From Chondrinema litorale (GTDB lineage Bacteria > Bacteroidota > Bacteroidia > Cytophagales > Flammeovirgaceae), in NCBI RefSeq assembly GCF_026250525.1, contig NZ_CP111048.1:240535-304534 (forward strand): a DNA stretch of 64,000 nt. The letters run 5' to 3'. Every line of letters begins with the position of its first letter. Position 1 is the stretch's first letter. The notes below the pieces were generated by a model, which was given only the letters and a program-made list of their open reading frames with translations, was not told the origin of the DNA and made no database searches. Shown here piece after piece: positions 1 through 9,244 of this stretch. A program made the position numbers and the translations under genes.

Positions 1-379
1 TTTCAGTAATTATCTTTTCTAATTCTTTAATTCTAATTTGCCAATAGAATTTTGTATCAAGATCAAGTGCTTTACTTTCAGTGTGAGTTTTATAAAAAAT
101 ATTGGTATCTAATTCTACAAGTTCATCAGGATTTGTACCAATCAATAATACATATTGGGCATAATTATTACTTTCTAATTCAAGCTCATTTTTGATAACC
201 TTCCATCTAAATTTGAAACCTAACTCAACATTTTCTGCATTTATCGGAGGGTAAACAGGAATAACTTCAATATTATTTGGTTCGGGATCATCTTCTTCGC
301 AGCCCAATAAAATAAAGCTTATGAATATAATTTTGACGAATAAAAAGATTTTATTGCTGGTTAAATTAATTTGTGTCAT
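1..379 (-). CDS. Lipoprotein paralogue, C-terminus outside the window
   Basis: An open frame starts with ATG at 377-379 and runs off the left edge after 126 codons. The N-terminus has a hydrophobic stretch ending in a lipobox (ILLGC near residue 27), followed by acidic residues, so the product is probably a lipid-anchored envelope protein. It is clearly paralogous to the next gene: both begin MTQINLT, both have YPP then GF.F.WK, LIGT.PDE, DTNI, ESKAL and FYWQIR or YYWQIR. The repeated YWQIR pattern looks like a fibronectin-III-type beta strand. The function is unknown. Confidence 0.75.
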   Translation of the reverse strand, partial: MTQINLTSNKIFLFVKIIFISFILLGCEEDDPEPNNIEVIPVYPPINAENVELGFKFRWKVIKNELELESNNYAQYVLLIGTNPDELVELDTNIFYKTHTESKALDLDTKFYWQIRIKELEKIITE

Positions 380-391
380 TGCGCTAGGGTT
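360..391. repeat. 32-bp direct repeat over the starts of tandem paralogues
   Basis: The 32 bases at 360-391 recur exactly at 1283-1314. Each copy covers the first codons and the upstream region of one of the two tandem lipoprotein genes. Identity extends upstream of the start codon, which points to a recent duplication or gene conversion and suggests similar translation signals. Confidence 0.85.
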
Positions 392-420
392 TTAAAGTTA
401 GTTATTTTAAAGTGAGGTTT

Positions 421-1302
421 TTATTCTGCTTCTCTTACACATCTACATTTAAATCTTGAATTTGGGTTTTGGGATTTTTGTTGAATCAAATAAGGTTCAT
501 CAGGATAGGTTTTGTGAGCTTTTAAATAAACACTTAGAAATTTATCTTTTACTTCTGTTGAGCTCCAATATTCAAAGTTATCTCCCAAAGAATCTAACAA
601 ATGTAATTGACTAGTAACAGAATCGAGTTCTACAATGGCAGGTAAATACCAATCATCGTAGCCATATGCATCTAATGTATAGCAGTATTCTGTTACTTGT
701 CTGAATAATTCATCTACATCCAAATCAGCATAATATTTCACTATAATCTCTGTATTACTAGAGCCATCAATTAAATCAAAAGCACCAAATTGATATGCTA
801 TTAAGGCTATATTAAAAGTTTCTGGAGTAAAGTCAGCAGGATAAACCATCAGTTTCTTTTGTGGTAGTTCCACTTTTTGTAGACTGGATGTAGTTTTGAA
901 ATCATAAATTTCACTATCATTTAAGTATTCCCCATCTTTTTTGGTTCTAATTTGCCAATAGTATGTTGTATTTAATTCAAGAGCTTTACTTTCAGCATGG
1001 GTCAAATGATAAATATTAGTATCAACTACTACCATTTCATCTGGATGTGTCCCAATCAACAGTTGATAATTATAGCTGAGACTTTGGCCTCCAACATCAG
1101 TTATTCCATCATCAACTAATAATTTCCAATCAAACCAAAAACCTAAAGCTACATCGTCAGCACCATTTGGCGGGTAAATGGCTGTATATTCAGTTTTCAC
1201 AGGTACTGATTCATCATCTTCGCAGCCGAATATGATAAGGCCTAGAAATAAGATTTTGAGAAGAAACGATAGTTTCGTGATAGTTAAATTAATTTGTGTC
1301 AT
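421..1302 (-). CDS. Lipoprotein with DUF1566-like C-terminal region
   Basis: The 293-residue protein has an SPII signal (lipobox IIFGC near residue 27) followed by an acidic CEDDE segment. A beta-rich region at about residues 40-135 ends in YYWQIRTKK and YDFKT, which resembles a fibronectin-III-like fold. The C-terminal half has DDWYLPAIVEL, YWSSTE and FKCRCVRE, the pattern of the DUF1566/Lcl or Fibrobacter major paralogous domain. Family membership is inferred from these motifs. It is a tandem paralogue of the truncated gene to its left. It is probably surface or periplasmic, with unknown substrate. Confidence 0.7.
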   Translation of the reverse strand: MTQINLTITKLSFLLKILFLGLIIFGCEDDESVPVKTEYTAIYPPNGADDVALGFWFDWKLLVDDGITDVGGQSLSYNYQLLIGTHPDEMVVVDTNIYHLTHAESKALELNTTYYWQIRTKKDGEYLNDSEIYDFKTTSSLQKVELPQKKLMVYPADFTPETFNIALIAYQFGAFDLIDGSSNTEIIVKYYADLDVDELFRQVTEYCYTLDAYGYDDWYLPAIVELDSVTSQLHLLDSLGDNFEYWSSTEVKDKFLSVYLKAHKTYPDEPYLIQQKSQNPNSRFKCRCVREAE

Positions 1303-1376
1303 TGCGCTAGGGTTAGTTAATTATTGCGCATAATTAGCCCTATTTGATGAAAAAAAGAATATTTAACTCAAATTTA

Positions 1377-2873
1377 TTACCATAAATTTGTCATTGTTTT
1401 TTCTAGTCGCACAATCATTTCTTGTATTTCATCTTCTGTAGAAGAAGCAAAGCCCATACGCATACCTAGTTTAGAAGTCTCTTGTTCGTCGCTATCCCAG
1501 CAATAATCTGCAAGAGACAAATCGTGTTTAATGGCTTCTTCTCTCACCATATCCCAACTGATATTTTTTTTCAACTTAACCCAAACAGCCATACCTCCTT
1601 CAGGTACTTCAAACTCAAAATATTTGTCTAATTTCTCTTTTAAAAGAGTGCAGAACAGATCACGTCTGGTTTTATAAATTTTCAGGGCTTTTTTACTGTG
1701 TCGTTGTATATCTCCGCTTTTAATCATGCGTGCCATTACCAGTTCTAACAAAGCATCTCCCTGCCTGTCAACCACTCTGCGGTAGCGAGCCGCTTCATCT
1801 ACAAAATCTTGTGGAGCCACCAAATAACCAATTCTAATGGCTGGCGCTACAATCTTGCAAAGTGCTCCAATGTAAATCACATTACCTTCCGAATCTCCAC
1901 TGGCTAAAGGCAGAATTGGAGCATTGTTATAATGGAAATCATAATCGTAGTCGTCTTCGATAATAGCGAAATGGTATCGTTGAGATAATTCTAGTAGATG
2001 CATTCTCCTTTGTGCCGAAAGTGTCACCGTTGTCGGATGGTGATGTTGCGAAGTGACATAGACTGCATGTATGGGTATTTGTTGGCAAAGCGCTTCAATT
2101 TCTTCGGTTACCAAACCATTTTTATCTACCGAAACCCGATTTAATTTGCCACCTGCTTCTGCAAAAGTCTTATTGGCTGAGCGATAATTACTTTTACCAA
2201 TAATGATATTTTTGCCATCGGCTAATAGCAATTTGCTAGCAAGGTAAATTCCCATTTGGCTGCCCCGTGTAATCAATATATTTTCTGCTGAAATGTTAAG
2301 TCCCCGAGATTCATTCAGGTAATCTGCCAGTGTTTCTCGAAGCTCTCTATTGCCATAGATAGAGCCATAGGCCAACAACTTTCGGTTATACGATTTCTTA
2401 ATAATATTTCTGTAAACCCTTGAAATTTCTTCGATGGGAGCGATGCGATTATCGGGCACGCCATCATCAATTGTGATAATACCTGCTGCAGTAGTGCTAA
2501 TATCTGGACGGTAGAGATGAGGTCTTTCTTTAAAATGAAATGCGGCTTTAGTTTTCTTTGGTTGATTTTTCGACTCTTTAATGCGCTGTTTTTTTATAAT
2601 CGGCAGGGCAGTATTTACAAAAGTACCTTTGGCAGGAGCTGTTTCTAACCAACCTTGTGCAATCAATTCATCATAGGCAGCAATCACCGTTTTTCTATGA
2701 ATATTGAGTGTATCTGCCATTAATCTAGAGCCCGGAATTTTGCTAGCAGGTTGTAAAGTACCTTGTTTTATTAAGCTAATGAGCTGATTACACAACTGAA
2801 TGTAAACAGGAGCAGGCAGATTTTTATCGAGTTTTACAATGGTTTTATAAGGAATCATAACCGGACTATTCAA
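1377..2873 (-). CDS. MocR/PdxR-family regulator: GntR-type HTH fused to aminotransferase fold
   Basis: The 498-residue protein has an N-terminal winged helix of GntR type (about residues 12-85: PVYIQLCNQLISLIKQG, SRLMADTLNIHRKTVIAAYDEL) followed by a type-I aminotransferase domain (about 130-490). The PLP-lysine motif is visible as GALCKIVAPAIRIGYL, matching the family pattern S-K-x-x-x-P-x-x-R-x-G. MocR proteins use PLP as an effector and usually control a neighbouring divergent gene. Here the divergent unit starts at 2948 and includes a pyridoxamine-oxidase-fold protein, so a vitamin B6-linked role is possible but is inferred only from position. Confidence 0.88.
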   Translation of the reverse strand: MNSPVMIPYKTIVKLDKNLPAPVYIQLCNQLISLIKQGTLQPASKIPGSRLMADTLNIHRKTVIAAYDELIAQGWLETAPAKGTFVNTALPIIKKQRIKESKNQPKKTKAAFHFKERPHLYRPDISTTAAGIITIDDGVPDNRIAPIEEISRVYRNIIKKSYNRKLLAYGSIYGNRELRETLADYLNESRGLNISAENILITRGSQMGIYLASKLLLADGKNIIIGKSNYRSANKTFAEAGGKLNRVSVDKNGLVTEEIEALCQQIPIHAVYVTSQHHHPTTVTLSAQRRMHLLELSQRYHFAIIEDDYDYDFHYNNAPILPLASGDSEGNVIYIGALCKIVAPAIRIGYLVAPQDFVDEAARYRRVVDRQGDALLELVMARMIKSGDIQRHSKKALKIYKTRRDLFCTLLKEKLDKYFEFEVPEGGMAVWVKLKKNISWDMVREEAIKHDLSLADYCWDSDEQETSKLGMRMGFASSTEDEIQEMIVRLEKTMTNLW

Positions 2874-2947
2874 TATATAAAAACTGGATGGTTTAAATAC
2901 ACCGCTAAGCTATTACTTTTGGCTTAATCAATCAAATAAAGCTATTT
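2874..2947. promoter_or_regulatory. Divergent intergenic control region
   Basis: This 74-bp gap separates the MocR-type regulator from the divergent OsmC gene. It must hold promoters for both and is the natural place for the regulator's operator. I cannot identify a specific operator sequence. Confidence 0.4.
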
Positions 2948-3436
2948 ATGGATACCAGTAAAGACAAAAAACATCATTATAATTTAACAGTAGCTTGGAC
3001 AGGGAACAAAGGAGAAGGTACTCAAAATTACAGAACCTACGAGCGGAGTCATACTGTTTTTATAGATAATAAAGCAGATATTTTATGTTCTTCTGATCCA
3101 TCTTTTAGGGGCGATAAAACCAAACATAATCCAGAAGAATTGTTTCTAGCTTCGCTTTCTGGTTGCCACATGTTGTGGTTTTTACATTTATGTTCAGTGG
3201 CTGGCATTACTGTGGTGGAATATACAGATAAAGCAACTGGCACTATGATAGAAAACTCGAATGGCAGCGGATATTTTGAAGAAGTAACCTTAAAACCTCA
3301 GGTGGTTATTACAGACATATCTATGATTGAGAAAGCCAATGAATTGCATCACGAAGCCAACAAGTATTGTTTTATAGCTAACTCTTGCAATTTTCCGGTA
3401 AAACACGAATCTGTTTGTACAGTAAAAAATGATTAA
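2948..3436 (+). CDS. OsmC-family protein (YhfA-like)
   Basis: The 162-residue protein has the OsmC layout: an N-terminal beta region, then LFLASLSGCHMLWFLHLCS carrying the first conserved cysteine, and later ANKYCFIANSCNFPV carrying the second. OsmC/Ohr proteins are thiol-dependent peroxidases, often for organic hydroperoxides. The HMLWFLHL context resembles the subgroup of OsmC proteins without a defined substrate. It lies 16 bp upstream of the FMN-binding protein gene, so the two are probably co-transcribed and may be controlled by the divergent MocR regulator. Confidence 0.85.
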   Translation: MDTSKDKKHHYNLTVAWTGNKGEGTQNYRTYERSHTVFIDNKADILCSSDPSFRGDKTKHNPEELFLASLSGCHMLWFLHLCSVAGITVVEYTDKATGTMIENSNGSGYFEEVTLKPQVVITDISMIEKANELHHEANKYCFIANSCNFPVKHESVCTVKND

Positions 3437-3452
3437 ATAAATAAGCATTAAG

Positions 3453-4115
3453 ATGTCTAATTACGAAACTTCAGCTTTAAACAAAGTAGTAAGAGGCTCA
3501 AAAAGAGCAACTTACGATATAGAAACCATCAATGAGATTTTAGATGCAAAATTTCTTTGCCACATCGCATTTACTTGGGAAGGCAAAGCGATTGTGTTGC
3601 CAATGGCTTATGGCAGATTTGAAGATAAAATTTACATCCACGGATCATTAAAAAACAGAATGATGCTATGCTTGCTTGAGGCGGGTGAAGCAAGTATTTC
3701 GGTTACCCATTTAGATGGATTGGTACTTGCCAGATCAGCATTTCATCATTCAGCTAATTACAGATCGGCTAACATTTTTGGGAGGGTTACAAAGCTAGAG
3801 GACCCAGAAGAAAAAATGGCTGCACTCAAATGTATTCTCGATCATATGATTCCAAACCACTGGGATAACATTAGACAACCCAACGAGAAGGAGTTGAATG
3901 CCACTTTGGTAATCGAATTAACCATAGAAAGTACTTCTGCTAAAATACGTGCCGAAGGAGCTGTAGACGAAAAAGCCGATTACGATTTGCCTATTTGGGC
4001 GGGGGTGATTCCGATAAAAGAAGTAGCTCTTGCACAAGAAAGTGATGAGTTATTAAAAGGAACTGCCAAACAAGTTCCAGATGCTGTTTTAGAGTATGTG
4101 AAGAGGAATTCTTGA
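3453..4115 (+). CDS. Pyridoxamine 5'-phosphate oxidase-fold flavin-binding protein (NimA-like)
   Basis: The 220-residue protein matches the Pyridox_ox_2/Nim-like group: ILDAKFLCHIAFTWEGKAIVLPMAYGRFEDKIYIHGS, followed by SVTHLDGLVLARSAFHHSANYRSANIFG. This is a split-barrel FMN-binding fold. Members are annotated as flavin-nucleotide-binding proteins or nitroimidazole reductases, and few have a proven natural substrate. It follows the OsmC gene by 16 bp. Its location beside a PLP-sensing-type regulator hints at B6 or redox stress metabolism, which is inference. Confidence 0.82.
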   Translation: MSNYETSALNKVVRGSKRATYDIETINEILDAKFLCHIAFTWEGKAIVLPMAYGRFEDKIYIHGSLKNRMMLCLLEAGEASISVTHLDGLVLARSAFHHSANYRSANIFGRVTKLEDPEEKMAALKCILDHMIPNHWDNIRQPNEKELNATLVIELTIESTSAKIRAEGAVDEKADYDLPIWAGVIPIKEVALAQESDELLKGTAKQVPDAVLEYVKRNS

Positions 4116-4153
4116 GAAAAGTTAATCTAAATTAAAGATCAAAATGGGTTGAT

Positions 4154-4441
4154 TTGATAAGTTTGAAGTATTTTGCATGTCTTATGCTTCTATTTATGAT
4201 TTTGCTCTCTGGATTTAAAGATACTCACATTACAATTTTTGTAGTAATTTTAATCATCTTGTTTTTGGCGGTTAACTTAATCATTAGTGGAATTATATAT
4301 CTACTCGTAAGGATTATTAATCCAGCATATTTGAAATCATTGAAAGCAGATAAGCAAAGATTGTATATGTTCTTATCAATGATTTTTCTAATATCAATAA
4401 TTATTGTTGGAGTTGTTTTTAACCTTATAGTTAAAGTTTAA
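4154..4441 (+). CDS. Small membrane protein, unknown function
   Basis: The 95-residue protein is almost entirely hydrophobic, with about three predicted membrane helices (residues 5-20, 27-52, 72-93) and a short basic loop (LKSLKADKQR). The start used is TTG at 4154, because the nearby ATG at 4144 is followed at once by a stop. No family was recognised. It lies 38 bp after the flavin-binding protein gene on the same strand. Confidence 0.5.
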   Translation: MISLKYFACLMLLFMILLSGFKDTHITIFVVILIILFLAVNLIISGIIYLLVRIINPAYLKSLKADKQRLYMFLSMIFLISIIIVGVVFNLIVKV

Positions 4442-4511
4442 TTAATGGATGCTTCACTGGTTTTAGCTTTTCGCTGAAACCAAGATTAATGATAAAACCT
4501 CATTTAAAAAA

Positions 4512-5027
4512 ATGAAATATAGCTTACTGAAGTCAGGTCTAAATTCTAAGAATTATACTTATAATAAGACATTTCAGTACGATAAGGAATTGGATGATAT
4601 TTCATCGTTATCTTCCGATATAGCCAATGCTTTATGTGATTTGAATTATAAATTCAATTTAAGCTTGAATGGTAAAATTATTCCTGTTGAAATATGGGGT
4701 GATTTACCTTATTTCATAGATGGCTTTTCAGATTATATGAAGTTCATTTTTGTGCAAAAAGAATGTCAATATGATTATTCCTTGTCTGAACAAGGTACGG
4801 AAACAATAATAAAACTTCAGTTAAATGAGGAGGATGTGATGATTTCTGAGGATAATTTTTTAAAAGGAAAATATGCTGTTCCTATCAAAGAATTGCAAGA
4901 TGATGCACTCTTATTTTTCACAGAATTACTGAAAGTAGTTCAAGATATTATTCCAAATATTTTACTAACAGATCTTTTTAAAAGTTGGGAAGAAGAAGTT
5001 AGAGATAGTTTGAAAACTAGAATATAA
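4512..5027 (+). CDS. Hypothetical soluble protein, 171 aa
   Basis: The protein has no signal peptide or membrane helix. It is acidic and rich in D, E and aromatic residues, with a C-terminal helical segment (ALLFFTELLKVVQDIIP). No family was recognised. Its stop codon directly abuts the stop codon of the convergent hutG gene with no spacer, so no terminator lies between them. Confidence 0.6.
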   Translation: MKYSLLKSGLNSKNYTYNKTFQYDKELDDISSLSSDIANALCDLNYKFNLSLNGKIIPVEIWGDLPYFIDGFSDYMKFIFVQKECQYDYSLSEQGTETIIKLQLNEEDVMISEDNFLKGKYAVPIKELQDDALLFFTELLKVVQDIIPNILLTDLFKSWEEEVRDSLKTRI

Positions 5028-6017
5028 CTATCTTTTATCCAACTCACCAACCACATTAGCGATGAGTCTTGCAGCTAATGTGGCTGTTATTTGGTCTATA
5101 TCATAAATGGGATTGTATTCGGCAATGTCGAGTGCCACTAGTTTGTTTTTGGTAATGATGTGCTTCAAAAGCTTAACTACGAAATTTGGATTGAAACCAA
5201 AAGGAGAGGGGGCACTCACTCCGGGAGCATAAGGAGATGCAAACCCATCTAAATCTATGGTGAGATAGAGGTAATCAATATCTGAAAGGAATTGATCGAT
5301 TTGAGCGGAAATGTTTGTGAAATTTTCTAAGAGACAATCTTCACTTAAAATAAAACTTGAGTCAGTTTTTTTTGCTGTTTCGAATAGCTCTTTGGTGTTT
5401 GCATGCTGTTGAATTCCAATAGCCAGATATTTAGTTTGCTTACCAAATTCATTTAAAATTTGCTGAAAAGGTGTGCCTGAGTTTGGTAAAACTTCGACTT
5501 TACGCAAATCAAAATGTGCATCTAAATTTATGATTCCGAATTTTTTGTTTGGTTTATGTAGTGCATTGCAAATCCCTCTAAAATGCGCATAGGCAATATC
5601 GTGTCCGCCACCTAAAGCAATTGGAAAAGATTTATTTTTAATGAGTTTCTCAATCTGATTGGAGAAAATACTTTGGCAAGTTTCAAGGTCTGTGTCAATA
5701 CAAAAAATATTTCCAGCATCAGCTATTTTCAATTGCTCGAAATGGATGGGCAATCGAGCCAGTTTTTGTCGAATAACATCAGATCCTTTTTTGGCACCAA
5801 TCCTTCCCTGATTTCTTCTTACACCTTCTTCGCACTCGTAACCAATAAAAACAATATCCGGCTTATCAGACATGGATGTGGTGTCCAATAAGTCGATAAA
5901 CCGGATTGTTTGATACCAGTATTGGGCATCATTTGACGTTGTAGTTCTGCCTGTCCAGATAGATGGATTGGCAGCATTGTAGTTGGTAGTTAAATTATTT
6001 GGTTTCCCTTTTTCCAT
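5028..6017 (-). CDS. hutG: Formimidoylglutamase
   Basis: The product is an arginase/ureohydrolase-fold enzyme that would hydrolyse N-formimidoyl-L-glutamate to glutamate and formamide, the last step of one branch of histidine degradation. The metal-site motifs are present in order: GGGHD, NLDAHFD and TIDLDGFASPYAPGVSAP. I chose the ATG at 6015-6017 (MEKGKPNN) rather than an in-frame ATG at 6074, because the longer form would overlap hutI by about 85 bases and adds a basic non-homologous N-terminus. With this start the genes overlap by 28 bases, consistent with translational coupling in the hut operon. Confidence 0.9.
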   Translation of the reverse strand: MEKGKPNNLTTNYNAANPSIWTGRTTTSNDAQYWYQTIRFIDLLDTTSMSDKPDIVFIGYECEEGVRRNQGRIGAKKGSDVIRQKLARLPIHFEQLKIADAGNIFCIDTDLETCQSIFSNQIEKLIKNKSFPIALGGGHDIAYAHFRGICNALHKPNKKFGIINLDAHFDLRKVEVLPNSGTPFQQILNEFGKQTKYLAIGIQQHANTKELFETAKKTDSSFILSEDCLLENFTNISAQIDQFLSDIDYLYLTIDLDGFASPYAPGVSAPSPFGFNPNFVVKLLKHIITKNKLVALDIAEYNPIYDIDQITATLAARLIANVVGELDKR

Positions 6018-7216
6018 ACTTTTTCTGCTTGTAATTCTCCTTGATGGTAAAGTATCTCTCTGTAATCGTTGCAATTGAAAGATATAAAATCAGCTAAATT
6101 TCCTGCTTTCAATACACCTCGATCGAATAGTTTTAAAGCTTTTGCCGCTCGAAAAGTGATGCCTGCAAATACTTCAGCAGCACTGAGTTTTTCGTAAGTT
6201 CCAAGTAAAGCTGCTTGATTGAGCAAGTTCCCTTGTGGTGCACTTCCCGGATTCCAATCACTGGCAATGGCTAAGCCACAGCCGGCATCTAAGAGTTTTC
6301 TTGCAGGGGAAAATGGCATACCTAATCCCATAGAAGCACCAGGCAATACTACCGGAATGGTATCACTTTTAGCTAATCTTTCAATCTCTTCTTCTCCTGA
6401 AACTTCCAAATGATCTACACTCACAGCTCCACAATCAACGGCTACTTTACTTCCTCCTTTACTAAATTGATCTCCATGTACCGTCAACTCAAAACCTTGC
6501 TCTTTTAATTGATTCAAATAGAATCTTGCACCCTCTATACTAAAAGCATTTTGCTCTATAAAAATATCAAATCGATTAGTCAAGCTTTCCGCTTTGATTA
6601 TTGGGACTAACTCATCTAAGATGAATTGTAGGTAAGTAGCTTCGTTTTGAAAATCTTTAGAAACAATATGAGCAGCTAAACAGGTACTTATCACATCAGA
6701 TGGAAGTTTTTCGCCTGCCTGCTTAATGGCTCGCAACATTTTCAATTCATCATCAAAACTCAAACCATAACCACTTTTAACCTCTACTGTGGTAATCCCT
6801 CTTTTTAGCAAAGTATCGAGCTTTACAATCACATTTTGCTGCAAGGTTTCTAAACTAGCCTCACGAGTTTTGGTTACTGTATCCCAAATGCCACCACCGA
6901 CTTGTGCTATTTCTTGATAAGTTTTACCATTGTTTCTAGCCGCATAGTCTTTTGCTCTGCTACCTGCAAAACAGATGTGTGTATGGCAGTCAGTAAATGC
7001 GGGCAATGCCACAAAATCGCCATCTATGTATGTTATTTCAGCATCAGGATTTGCTTTAGCTAATGCATCAAAACTCCCTGTTTGCAGGATGTTATCACCT
7101 TCTGTAAGAATGCCTCCATCTGTAATAATTTCTAACTGTTCATCTTTAATCGCACCTTTGGCAGGCAAGTTATTAAGCGTGATAATCTGGCTAAAAGGTC
7201 CTGTTAGTTTTTTCAT
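5990..7216 (-). CDS. hutI: Imidazolonepropionase
   Basis: The 408-residue amidohydrolase opens the imidazolone ring of 4-imidazolone-5-propanoate to give formimidoylglutamate. Visible motifs are the metal-binding TDCHTHICFAG, then EVKSGYGL, TVHGDQFSKGG and ASDWNPGSAP. The length is normal for HutI. It lies between hutU (12-bp gap) and hutG (overlapping), as expected for a complete hut pathway. Confidence 0.95.
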   Translation of the reverse strand: MKKLTGPFSQIITLNNLPAKGAIKDEQLEIITDGGILTEGDNILQTGSFDALAKANPDAEITYIDGDFVALPAFTDCHTHICFAGSRAKDYAARNNGKTYQEIAQVGGGIWDTVTKTREASLETLQQNVIVKLDTLLKRGITTVEVKSGYGLSFDDELKMLRAIKQAGEKLPSDVISTCLAAHIVSKDFQNEATYLQFILDELVPIIKAESLTNRFDIFIEQNAFSIEGARFYLNQLKEQGFELTVHGDQFSKGGSKVAVDCGAVSVDHLEVSGEEEIERLAKSDTIPVVLPGASMGLGMPFSPARKLLDAGCGLAIASDWNPGSAPQGNLLNQAALLGTYEKLSAAEVFAGITFRAAKALKLFDRGVLKAGNLADFISFNCNDYREILYHQGELQAEKVWKKGNQII

Positions 7217-7228
7217 ATCAATCTACAA

Positions 7229-9244
7229 TCATTCTGAAAATAAAGATTCAACCAAACTGTCGTCTACCAATTCCGGGACAGTAACTTTTAAGTCCCGACG
7301 TTGCTCCATCACCCTTTTAATTGTAGAAAGCGCGCCTTCGTTTCTAGCCCAATTTCTTCTGGCAAGTCCATTGGTTACATCGTAAAACAGCATGTTTCTT
7401 AGTCGAGAAAGCGCTTCATCTGTGCCATCTAGCAACATTCCGAAACCTCCATTAATTACTTCTCCCCAGCCAACACCACCACCATTGTGGATAGAAACCC
7501 AAGTGGCACCTCTAAAACTATCACCGATTACATTGTGAATCGCCATATCAGCAGTGAACCTGCTTCCATCTTTAATGTTGCTTGTTTCTCTATAAGGAGA
7601 ATCCGTACCACTCACATCGTGGTGATCGCGACCTAAAACAACAGCACCAATTTCACCATTGGCAATGGCTTTGTTAAATGCTTCGGCTATCTTCATCCTA
7701 CCTTCTACATCGGCATAGAGAATTCTGGCCTGCGAGCCTACGACTAGTTTATTTTCTTTGGCATTCTTTATCCAGGTGATGTTGTCTCTCATTTGTTGCT
7801 TAATTTCTTCTGGTGATTCAAGCATCATTTCTTTCAATACTTGCATGGCAATATGATCTGTTTTTGCCAAATCTTCCTCTTTACCAGAAGTACAAACCCA
7901 CCTGAATGGGCCAAAACCATAATCGAAACACATTGGCCCCATAATGTCTTCTACATAAGATGGATAGCGGAAAGTTTTTCCATCATCACTCAAAATCTCT
8001 ACACCTGCTCTAGATGATTCTAGCAAAAAGGCATTGCCATAATCGAAAAAGTAAGTGCCTTTGGCTGTGTGTTTATTGATGGCTGTAACCTGTCTTTTTA
8101 ATGATGCCTGAACATAAGTTTTGAATTTCTCAGGATCATCTTTTATCATTTTGTTGGCTTCTTCGAAAGATAAACCGACAGGATAGTAACCGCCAGACCA
8201 AGGATTGTGTAATGAGGTTTGATCTGAACCAACTTCTACTAAAATATCCTCTTTATCGAATTTCTCCCAAACATCTACTATGTTGCCAATAAAGGCGATG
8301 GATATAGTTTCTTTCTCTCTTTTAGCCTGTTTTACGCGATTGGCTAATAAATTAATATCATCTATGAGTTCGTCTACCCAGCCTTGTTCGAGTCTTTTAC
8401 GAGCTGCATTTGCGTTTACTTCTGCACAAACTGTTACGCAACCAGTAATTTTACCAGCCTTCGGTTGCGCACCACTCATTCCACCCAAACCAGAAGTTAA
8501 AAATAACTTACCTGCTACTGATTTTCCACTGCCCAAAATCTTTCTGAAAGCATTCATTACGGTGATGGTAGTACCATGTACAATACCTTGTGAGCCGATA
8601 TACATAAACGAGCCAGCAGTCATTTGTCCATATTGCGTAACACCCAAAGCATTGTATTTTTCCCAGTCTTCTTGCTTAGAATAGTTTGGAATCATCATGC
8701 CGTTGGTGACTACTACACGAGGAGCAGAGTTAGAAGAAGGAAACAATCCCATTGGATGACCAGAGTATAAATGAAGTGTTTGCTCATCCGTCATTTCAGA
8801 AAGGTATTTCATGGTGAGTAGATACTGTGCCCAGTTTTGAAAAACTGCTCCATTTCCACCATAAGTGATCAATTCAACAGGATGTTGTGCTACTGCCGGA
8901 TCGAGGTTATTTTGAATCATCAGCATGATGGCAGCTGCTTGTTTGCTTCTGGCAGGATAAGCTTCAATTGGTCGGGCATATATCTCATAATCTGGTCTGA
9001 AACGATGCATGTAAATTCGACCATAGTTTTGGAGTTCTTCAGCAAATTCGGTTGCTAATTCTTGGTGCCAAGCTTTTGGGAAATAGCGCAAGGCATTGCG
9101 AATTGCCAATTGTTTTTCTTCTCGACTCAAGATATCCCTTCTTTTGGGAGCTGGGTTTCCTCCTGTAGGATATTCCTTTTTCGATAGAAGCTCACAGGGG
9201 ATACCTTGTTTTATTTGTTCTTGAAATACTGAATAATCCATCAT
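7229..9244 (-). CDS. hutU: Urocanate hydratase, long form
   Basis: This NAD-dependent enzyme converts urocanate to imidazolone propionate. The motifs GGNGAVFQNWAQY, TSGLGGMSGAQPKA and MGPMCFDYGFGPFRWVCTSG (with the family's cysteine region) are clear, as is the C-terminal HNGGGVGWGEVINGG. At 671 residues it is about 110 longer than the classical form of roughly 555. It has an N-terminal extension and internal additions, as in the larger urocanase subgroup. It starts exactly one base from the hutH stop codon, so the genes are tightly coupled. Confidence 0.95.
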   Translation of the reverse strand: MMDYSVFQEQIKQGIPCELLSKKEYPTGGNPAPKRRDILSREEKQLAIRNALRYFPKAWHQELATEFAEELQNYGRIYMHRFRPDYEIYARPIEAYPARSKQAAAIMLMIQNNLDPAVAQHPVELITYGGNGAVFQNWAQYLLTMKYLSEMTDEQTLHLYSGHPMGLFPSSNSAPRVVVTNGMMIPNYSKQEDWEKYNALGVTQYGQMTAGSFMYIGSQGIVHGTTITVMNAFRKILGSGKSVAGKLFLTSGLGGMSGAQPKAGKITGCVTVCAEVNANAARKRLEQGWVDELIDDINLLANRVKQAKREKETISIAFIGNIVDVWEKFDKEDILVEVGSDQTSLHNPWSGGYYPVGLSFEEANKMIKDDPEKFKTYVQASLKRQVTAINKHTAKGTYFFDYGNAFLLESSRAGVEILSDDGKTFRYPSYVEDIMGPMCFDYGFGPFRWVCTSGKEEDLAKTDHIAMQVLKEMMLESPEEIKQQMRDNITWIKNAKENKLVVGSQARILYADVEGRMKIAEAFNKAIANGEIGAVVLGRDHHDVSGTDSPYRETSNIKDGSRFTADMAIHNVIGDSFRGATWVSIHNGGGVGWGEVINGGFGMLLDGTDEALSRLRNMLFYDVTNGLARRNWARNEGALSTIKRVMEQRRDLKVTVPELVDDSLVESLFSE

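Noticed and set aside
4154..4441. Small membrane ORF as a spurious frame
   Set aside because: The hydrophobic helix pattern and position in a same-strand run support a real gene despite the TTG start, so it was kept at moderate confidence.
6018..6074. Longer start for hutG at 6074
   Set aside because: It would overlap hutI extensively and adds a basic N-terminus unlike the family. ATG at 6017 is preferred.
8280..8684. Opposite-strand open frames inside hut and other genes
   Set aside because: They lie fully inside well-supported genes, lack family motifs and reflect codon bias of the true strand.
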